A DNA stretch of 64,000 bases from Reclinomonas americana ATCC 50394 (lineage: Eukaryota > Jakobida > Jakobea > Jakobida): positions 1-64,000 of the forward strand of contig PS015113.1 in NCBI GenBank assembly GCA_048213135.1. Direction: 5' to 3'. A model generated the notes under the pieces. It ran no database searches, was not told the DNA's origin, and saw only the letters and a list, made by a program, of their open reading frames with translations. The position numbers and the translations under genes were made by a program. This document shows, piece by piece, positions 22,714 through 31,388 of this stretch (position 1 is its first letter; every line of letters starts with the position of its first letter).

Positions 22714-25700
22714 AACGCCAATAAACTGTGGGCTGCCGAATTCTTCGCGCTTGATGCGCGGTGCGTGTACAAGGAGCTTCTTCTTCTCCTCGTTTAATAA
22801 CTCATCTGTAACTTGAATCTGGCTCACTCCTGCGACATCAAATCAGACGGTTTGTCAGAAGAAAGCGCAGCACGGAATGGTAATCGACGCAACGCTGGTA
22901 GGACTCAAACAAACGGTCAATGCATGCGTGCCCCGCAGGGAACAGGCATTGCAGGCAGTCTCTGATGGTGCGAACAATTCCAACGTACTCAGCGTCGGTC
23001 AGTGACGTCGATTCGGCCAAGTGCGACACGCGATTGCGCGCATTACGCATTCGGTCCACAGCATCAATCTGCATTATCGGCATGCAGTGAGGGCGACGAT
23101 TGAATTGCTTCCAATGTCGACCGCCTCACAGACCTTTTCGGTATCACTCAGCAGCCGCATCGCCACCCGGTCTTCAGCAGGTCCGGCAACATCTGCGCCG
23201 ATTCGTGTGCTCCGATTCCACAAGTCAGCGTCAGCACATCGTGCAATCGGGACGTAGGTGATCTCGAGAAGCAGGGTTGTCAGAAGGCTGACATCCATGT
23301 CTGTCACAGATCCATTCCGTGCGAATTCACACACGGCCTCGAATTTTTCGCGGAACACTTTTGCCGTTCGAGTGTGCATCTTTCCAGCGTCGTCGACCGA
23401 CATCCACACATATCTTGCGATGAATTGTCATGAGTGCTGCTCACTGCAGTGAACAGAGAGAGAGCACACAAACCTGCCACATGGACGGTCACAACAGAGA
23501 TTTGTGATGTCGAATTCGCCGGGATAGAAGCCCGAGATCAGCTGCTGGAATAGGGAGGCGAGAGCGAAGGGCACCACATTGTGCATGATCTCGGTGAGCA
23601 TGAAGATGGGTCGACGGTCACTGCAGATACTGACAGGTGAGATGTCTCGAATAAAGCAACGGATTATGGCAATGGAACAAAGTACCTCAAGAAATCCATG
23701 TGGAAGAGAGCCTCCAGCTGCTGTCGGAGACGCGCAGTCTGCTGCGTCTGCTCATCCAGGGCCAGCTGCAGGTGAGCGATTGTTGCGTCGCGAGACTCTA
23801 CTGTCTCCTGTAAGTGCTGTGAAGCAGATTGTAGCTCGGCAACAACAGCGTCGTTTTCTTGTTGTCGCTCGCGAAGACAGCGTTCAAGGCGAGTGACCGT
23901 AATATGGAGTTGTGTTCTGTCGAATTCCGCGGCACGCAGCTCGCTCAGTTGACGCTGGAGTTGCATCAAGACAGCCTCCGCCTCTTGCAGGCGACTTGAA
24001 TTGCCAGACTACAAATAACCAGCAGCGCGAGTTAGCTGAAACATCCGGATCCGAAGAAACTGCTATAGCGCACCTCTGCAGCTGATAGTAGCGGCGCATG
24101 CCGAGGAGAGGTGGTTGGTACGACTGTCACAGCAGGAAGCAAAGAAGGGTCGCCGACTGTGTTCAACAAATTGGCACTAAAGTATGTCATCACCACTTCA
24201 TGAGACGAGAAACAAACCTCCCGGAGGCGATTCTCGTACATGCCGAGAGGAGGAATCTTGCTCGACAAGCAACGTGGGCAACTTAGCCACGTCGCATTTA
24301 TCCGCGGTACGAGCCACGTGGGCAGCCGTCTTGCCGTCCTTGTTGACCCTGGGAATCAGATGCGGATACGCAGTCGCCAGGAGTTGCACAATCAACTCGT
24401 GGCCTTTCTCGGCGGCGTAATGCAGTGCAGTGGAACCAGCCAGCCATGCTTCGTCATTCGTCACAGCAAACACCATCTCCCGAGAACATCGTCGCTCATC
24501 GGCAAGAAGCCATTCCACCACTGCCAAGTGGCCGCCACTGGCTGCATACATGAGCGACGTCCAGCCAAAGTCGTCAACCAGCGGTGCAAGTTGAAGACCA
24601 ATTCCACTCTCCTCCCATAGATACTCCAGCACGGCGAGGTGACCACGCCAAGCAGCAAAGTGGAACGGCGAGCCTCCATGAACGTCTCGCTCATCCTCGT
24701 TCACCAACGTCTCCAGGCCCTCGTCCGCCACCAGTCGGCGCAGCGCTTCCACATCACTGTCCGCTGCCATCAACCACGCCTTCTTCCGCCTGCATCAGTC
24801 CCCGGCCGCGTAAGCGAGAAAACACAAGCTGATAAACAGAGGGATACAAACCTGTGGTGCGGCGGTTGTGATGCCAGTCGGTCAAGCATTCTGGCCACGT
24901 CATCTTTCCCAGCATCAAGAGCCACCTGGGCCGCTGTCTGGCCATCCTTGTTGATCTTCGGAATCAGATGCGGATACGCAGTCGCCAGGAGCTGCACAAC
25001 CGACTCGTGGCTGTTCTCGGCGGCATAGTGCAGTGCAGTGGAACCTGGCAGCCGTGCTCGGTCATTCGCGACAACAAGCACCATCTCCGCGGGGCATCGT
25101 CGCTCGTCAGCTAGAAGCCACTCCACAACTGCCAAGAGACCGCCGTAGGCCGCATACATGAGAGATGTCCATCCTATGTCATCAACCAGCTTTGAAAGTT
25201 GAGGACCGACGTCACTCTCCTCCCATAGATACTCCAAGACGGCAAGGTGGCCACGCCAAGCAGCACAGTGAAATGGCGAGCCTCCATAAACGCTTCGTTC
25301 TCTCTCATCCAACAGCTTCTCCGCGCCCTCATCCACCACCAACTGGCGCAATGCTTCTACATCGCCATCATCTGCCAGCAACCAAGCCTTCTTCCGCCTG
25401 TGTCAGCCACCGCGTGAGCGGTGATGTGGAAACATGATGGTGCAGTCCTGCATACCTATACAGCGGAGGCTTTGATGCCAGGCGATCCAGCAACTCGGCC
25501 ACGTCATCTTTCCCAGCATTAGCAGCCACTTCGGCGGCTGTCTTTCCATCCTTGTTCACCTTTGGAACGAGATCCGGATTCGCAGTCGCCAGGAGCTGCA
25601 CGATCGACTCGTGACCTCTCTCCGCGGCATAATGCAGTGCAGTCGAACCAGGAAGCCCTGCTTCGTCATTCGTCACAGCAAGCACCATTTCCCGTGGACA

Positions 25701-28700
25701 TCGCCGCTCGTCGGCCAGAAGCCACTCCACCACTGCCAGGTGACCACCGTAGGCAGCAGCCATCAGCGACGTCCCGCCATTGCCATTGACCAGTAGTGAG
25801 AGTTGAGGACCGACACCACTCTCCTCCCACAGAAACACCAGCACGGCGACATGACCATCTGAAGCAGCACAGTGGAAGGGCGAGCGTCCATAAACGTCTC
25901 GCTCTCTCTCATCCAACAGCGTCTCCGCGCCCTCATCCACCACCAGCTGGCGCAGNNNNNNNNNNNNNNNNNNNNTGCTTCCACGTCGCCATCCTCTGCC
26001 ATCAACCAAGCCTTCTTCCGCCTGCGTCAGTCCCCGGTCGAGTAAGCGAGAATGCACAAGCTGATCATGATAAACAGAGGGATACAAACCTGTAGTGCGG
26101 CGGTTGCGATGCCAGTCGATCAAGTAAGTCGGCCACGTCATTTTCACCAGCATCAGCAGCCTCTTCCGCGGCTGTGTTTCCATCCTTGTTCACTTTTGGA
26201 ACGAGATCCGGATAGGCAGTGGCCAGCAGTCGCACAATCGACTCGTTGCCGTTCTCGGCGGCATAGTGCAGTGCAGTGGAACCTGGCAGCCACGCTCGGT
26301 CATTGGTAACAGCAAGCGCCATCTCCAGTGGACATCGTCGCTTATCGGCTAAAAGCCACTCCACCACTGCCAAGTGGCCGCAGTTGGCAGCAGTCATAAG
26401 TGGCGTCCATCCATAGTCATTGACCAACTGAGCAAGTCGAGGACCAACCCCACTCTCCTCCCACAGATACTCCAGCACATTAAGGTGGCCTCGCCGAGCA
26501 GCACAGTAAAATGGCGAGCTCCCGAAAACGTCTCGCTCTCCCTCGTCCAAGAGCGTCTCTGCGCCCTCTTCCGCCACCACCTGTCGCAGCGCATCCACAT
26601 CGCCATCCGCTGCCAGCAACCAAGCCTTCTTCCGCCTGTGTCAGCCACCGCGTGAGCGGTGATGTGGAAACATGATGGTGCAGTCCTGCATACCTATACA
26701 GCGGAGGCTTTGATGCCAGGCGATCCAGCAACTCGGCCACGTCATCTTTCCCAGCATTAGCAGCCACTTCGGCGGCTGTCTTGTTCTCCTTGTTGATCTT
26801 CGGAATGAGATCCGGATAGTCGGAGGCCAGGAGTTGCACAATCGACTCGTGGCCTCTCTCCGCGGCATAATGCAGTGCAGTCGAACCAGGAAGCCCTGCT
26901 TCGTCATTCGTCACAGCAAGCACCATTTCCCGTGGACATCGCCGCTCGTCGGCCAGAAGCCACTCCACCACTGCCAGGTGACCACCGTAGGCAGCAGCCA
27001 TCAGCGACGTCCCGCCATTGCCATGGACCAGTAGTGAGAGTTGAGGACCGACACCACTCTCCTCCAACAGAAACACCAGCACGGCGACATGACCATCTGA
27101 AGCAGCACAGTGGAAGGGCGAGCGTCCATAAACGTCTCGCTCTCTCTCATCCAACAGCGTCTCCGCGCCCTCATCCACCACCAGCTGGCGCAGCGCTTCC
27201 ACATCACTGTCCGCTGCCATCAACCACGCCTTCTTCCGCCTTCGCCGGTAATTATGTAAGCGAGAAAACACAAGCTGATAAACAGAAGGGTACAAACCTG
27301 TGGTGCGGCGGTTGTGATGCCAGTCGGCNNNNNNNNNNNNNNNNNNNNNNNNNNNNNNNNNNNNNNNNNNNNNNNNNNNNNNNNNNNNNNNNNNNNNNNN
27401 NNNNNNNNNNNNNNNNNNNNNNNNNNNNNNNNNNNNNNNNNNNNNNNNNNNNNNNNNNNNNNNNNNNNNNNNNNNNNNNNNNNNNNNNNNNNNNNNNNNN
27501 NNNNNNNNNNNNNNNNNNNNNNNNNNNNNNNNNNNNNNNNNNNNNNNNNNNNNNNNNNNNNNNNNNNNNNNNNNNNNNNNNNNNNNNNNNNNNNNNNNNN
27601 NNNNNNNNNNNNNNNNNNNNNNNNNNNNNNNNNNNNNNNNNNNNNNNNNNNNNNNNNNNNNNNNNNNNNNNNNNNNNNNNNNNNNNNGGCCAGGAGTCGC
27701 ACAATCGACTCGTGGCCTTTCTCGGCGGCATAATGCAGTGCAGTGGAGCCAGGCAGCCGTGCTCGGTCATTCGTAACAGCAAGCGCCATCTCCAGTGGAC
27801 ATCGTCGCTTATCGGCTAAAAGCCACTCCACCACTGCCAGGTGACCGTCACCGGCAGCATCCATGAGTGGCGTCCAGCCTACGTCGTCCACCAGCTCAGC
27901 AAGTTGAGGACCAACCCCACTCTCCTCCCACAGATACTCCAGCACATCAAGGTGGCCTCGCTGAGCAGCACAGTAAAATGGCGAGCTCCCGAAAACGTCT
28001 CGCTCTCCCTCGCCCAAGAGCGTCTCTGCGCCCTCGTTTGCCACCATCTCCCGCAGTGCTTCCACATCACCCTCGTAGGCCATCAACCAAGCCTTCTTCC
28101 GCCTGTGTCAACCACACGTAAGCAAAAAAAAATGAGTCGGTAGACAGACAGCAGACGAACACCTGTAGTGCGGCGACTGCGACGCAAGACGATGTAGCAG
28201 CGCGGCCACGGTGTACTTGCCGTTGGAAAATGCCACTTGTGCGGCTGTCTTCCCATCCTTGTTTACCTTCGGAACGAGGTCTGGGTAGGCAGTCGCCAGA
28301 AGTTGAACAATCGACTCGTGGCCTTTCTCGGCGGCATAATGCAGTGCAGTGGAGCCAGGCAGCCGTGCTCGGTCATTCGTAACAGCAAGCGCCATCTCCA
28401 GTGGACATCGTCGCTTATCGGCTAAAAGCCACTCCACCACTGCCAGGTGACCGTCACCGGCAGCAGTCATAAGTGGCGTCCAGCCCAAGTCGTCAACCAG
28501 TTGCGCAAGTTGAGGACCGACGCCACTCTCCTCCCACAGATACTCCAGCACGGAAAGGTGGCCTGACAATACCGCACAATAAAACGGCGAGCTCCCATAG
28601 ACGTCTCGCTCTCTCTCATCCAGAAGCGTCTCTGCGCCCTCTTCCGCCACCACCTGTCGCAGCGCATCCACGTCGCCATCATCTGCCATCAACCAAGCCT

Positions 28701-31175
28701 TCTTCCGCCTGCACAAGTGACTGCATGAGTGGCGATCAAGAGTAGTGATGTAGGAGGCATGGTGGGTGGTACATATCAACACACCTGTAATGCGGCAGTT
28801 GCGATGCCAGTCGGTCAAGCAGCGCGGCCACGGTGTACTTGCCGTTGGAAAATGCCACTTGTGCGGCTGTCTTCCCATCCTTGTTGACCTTGAGAAGGAG
28901 ATCCGGATACGCAGTGACCAGCACTTGCACCATCAACTCGTGGCCTCCCTCGGCAGCAAAGTGCAGTGCAGTCGAACCAGGAAGCCATGCGTCATCGGAT
29001 GTAACAGCAAGCGCCATCTCCAGTGGACATCGTCGCTTATCGGCTAAAAGCCACTCCACCACTGCCAGGTGACCGCCACCGGCAGCAGTCATCAGCGACG
29101 TCCCGCCATAGTCATTGACCAGCTGAGCAAGTTGAGGACCGACGCCACTTTCCTCCCACAGGTACTCCAGCACGGCTAGGTGACCTTCCGAAGCAGCACA
29201 GTGAAATGGCGAGCCTCCATAGACGCTTCGCTCTCTCTCATCCAACATCGTCCCCGCGCCCTCTTCCGCCACCAACTGGCGAAGTGCTTCCACATCACCA
29301 TCCGCTGCCATCAACCACGCTTTCTTCCGTCTGCACATGTCACCGTGTAAGTGGTGAGCAGCCATGAAAGGAGATAGACTGAAGCATACCGGTGGTGCGG
29401 CGGTTGCGACGCGAGTTGGTCCAGCAACTCGGCCACGTCATCTTTCCCAGCATTAGCAGCCACTTGGGCGGCTGTCTTTCCATCCTTGTTCACCTTTGGA
29501 ACGAGATCCGGATGGGCAGCGATCAGTATTCGGACAATCGACTCGTGGCCTTGCTCAGCGGCATAGTGCAGTGCAGTCGAACCAGGAAGCCGTGCTGCAT
29601 CAGATGAAACAGCAAGTACCATCTCCCGCGGACATCGCCGCTCGTCGGCTAGAAGCCACTCCACCACTGCCAGGTGACCGCCACCGGCAGCATCCATGAG
29701 TGGCGTCCCGCTGTAGTTACTGACTACCAGGGCAAGTTGAGGACCGACTCCACTCTCCTCCCACAAATACTCCAGCACATTAAGGTGGCCTCGCCGAGCA
29801 GCACAGTGGAACAAGTTGCCAAAAACGTCTCGCTCCCTCTCATCCAACAGCGTCTCTGCGCCCTCTTCCGCCACCACCTGTCGCAGCGCATCCACGTCGC
29901 CATCATCTGCCATCAACCAAGCCTTCTTCCGCCTGCACAAGTGACTGCATGAGTGGCGATCAAGAGTAGCGATGTAGGAGGCATGGTGGGTGGTACATGT
30001 CAACACACCTGTAATGCGGCGGTTGCGATGCCAGTCGGTCAAGCAGCGCGGCCACGGCGCTCTCGCCGCTGGAGAGAGCCAGTTGCGCGGCTGTTTTGCC
30101 ATCCTTGTTGACCTTGAGAAGGAGATCCGGATACGCAGTGACCAGCACTTGCACCATCAACTTGTGGCCTCCCTCGGCAGCAAAGTGCAGTGCAGTGGAA
30201 CCAGGAAGCCGTGCTCGATCATTTGTTCCAGCAAGCACCATCGCCCGTTGACATCGTTGCTCGTCGGCTAGAAGCCACTCCACCACTGCCAGGTGGCCGT
30301 CACACGCGGCCACCATGAGTGGCGTCCCGCCATAGTTATCGACAAGCTGTGCGAGTCGAGCGCCGACGCCACTCTCCTCCCACAAGTATTCCAAGACGGC
30401 TAAGTGACCTCGCTCAGCAGCACACTGAAACGGCGAGCGTCCATAAACGTCTCGCTCTCTCTCATCCAGCAGCGCCTCTGCACCCTCGTCCACCACCAAT
30501 CGGCGCAGCGCTTCCACATCACAGTCCGCTGCCATCAACCAAGCCTTCTTCCGCCTGTGTAAGCCACCGTGTGAGTGGTGAGCAGCCATGTAAGGAGGTG
30601 GAGTCTAGACTAGTACTGAAGCATACCGGTGGTGCGGCGGTTGCGACGCGAGTCGGTCCAGCAACTTGGCCACGTCTTCTTCACCAGAATTAACAGCAAC
30701 TTGGGCGGCTGTCTTTCCATCCTTGTTCACCTTTCGAACGAGATCCGGATGGGCAGCGATCAGTATTCGGACAATCGACTCGTGGCCTTGCTCAGCGGCA
30801 TAGTGCAGTGCAGTCGAACCAGCCAGCCGTGCTCGCTCACTTGTAACAGCAAGCACCATTTCCCGTGGACATCGTCGCTCATCGGCTAAAAGCCACTTCA
30901 CCACAGCCAGGTGACCGCCGTTGGCAGCATCCATGAGTGGCGTCCCGCTGTAGTTACTGACCACCAGGGCAAGTTGAGGACCGACGCCACTCCCCTCCCA
31001 CAGGTACTCCAAGACGGTAAGGTGGCCTTGCCAAGCAGCACAATGAAATGCAGATTGGCCGCCTTCAGCCATCTCCTCCTTTGTCAGCAGTGTTGCTGCG
31101 CCGTCACTGGCCACCAGTGCCCGCAGCGCATCCACGTCTCCATCCTCGGCCATCTCCCATGCTTTTTTCCGCGCA
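21491..31175 (-). CDS. Giant ankyrin / coiled-coil / HEPN-like / TKL kinase protein
   Basis: About 21 exons on the minus strand. Eleven ankyrin exon modules (24218-31175) come first. Then 24074-24176, a coiled coil (23686-24008; RLQEAEAV, LERCLRERQQEN, LALDEQTQQTARL), a HEPN-like region (23474-23629, 23134-23413, 22849-23068), a linker (22713-22829) and a kinase domain. Kinase exons are 22475-22643, 22194-22426, 21886-22025, 21635-21820 and 21491-21574. Kinase residues all present: glycine loop GVGQNTCRV, lysine in VVAYKRF, HRDLKPQN, DFG, GTPAFAAPE, DVFSFGTLLW and a C-terminal RPSMSRVL, typical of tyrosine-kinase-like kinases. Splice phases agree throughout. The predicted length is about 2,600-2,700 residues. 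The start may be the M at 31153 (MAEDGDVDAL) or an upstream exon. Gaps at 25956 and 27329 interrupt modules 9 and 6. A signalling receptor or scaffold role is inferred. Confidence 0.8.
22849..23629 (-). other. HEPN-like region with RNxxxH motif
   Basis: Three exons between the coiled coil and the kinase encode, in order, FDITNLCCDRP, DVSLLTTLLLEIT, DLWNRSTRIG, VDRMRNARNRVSHLAE, LTDAEYVGIV and SYQRCVDYHSVL. RNRVSH fits the RNxxxH signature of HEPN domains, and the preceding D-x-T/S-LL pattern and following L-T-D-x-E-Y resemble the DZIP3-type HEPN group. Many HEPN domains are RNases using this Arg and His; whether this one is active is unknown. The assignment is by eye from motif spacing. Confidence 0.55.
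24218..31175 (-). repeat. Tandem array of eleven ankyrin exons with introns
   Basis: Exons: 30627-31175, 30009-30554, 29390-29932, 28785-29330, 28163-28708, 27298-28102 (gapped), 26694-27239, 26090-26635, 25456-26021 (20 N inside), 24852-25397 and 24218-24789. Most are exactly 546 nt, with phase-2 boundaries and introns of 54-80 nt. Intron families alternate: units 1 and 3 share gtatgcttcagt, 2 and 4 share gtgtgttgacatgtacc, 7 and 9 share gtatgcaggactgcacc, and 8 and 10 share gtttgtatccctctg. The array therefore grew partly by two-module steps. Confidence 0.9.
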
Positions 31176-31388
31176 CTAACAGAATATGTGAGTGAACACA
31201 CTCGCACAAACACACAGCCACACGCACTCGCCTCATCGTCACACGTTGCGTTGATTCCCCACGTGGTTCCTGCGTATTGACGGATCGTACGTATAGTATT
31301 GACACCGACGTGTCGATGCGTCCCCCAACGACGGAAGGACGCGACGTTCCTCCCTTGTCAGTCCCTCCCTCGATCCTCTTCTCCCTCA
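31176..31388. promoter_or_regulatory. Divergent intergenic region (ankyrin-kinase gene / oxidoreductase gene)
   Basis: Only about 210 bp separate the first ankyrin exon (-) from the oxidoreductase start (+), so both promoters must be in or near this interval. No TATA-like element or initiator could be singled out. Confidence 0.4.

Noticed and set aside
16455-31080. Plus-strand frames across the ankyrin arrays (e.g. ARG/HIS-rich repeats)
   Set aside because: They recur with the same period as the ankyrin exons and are antisense shadows; ankyrin consensus is only on the minus strand.
24218-31175. Eleven separate ankyrin genes, each with its own ATG
   Set aside because: Each module has an in-phase acceptor and donor 54-80 nt from its neighbours and no stop at the exon end; one gene with repeated exons explains this better.
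14131-31175. CRISPR array or bacterial-type repeat locus
   Set aside because: The repeats are about 600 bp coding modules with introns; there are no short direct repeats with unique spacers.
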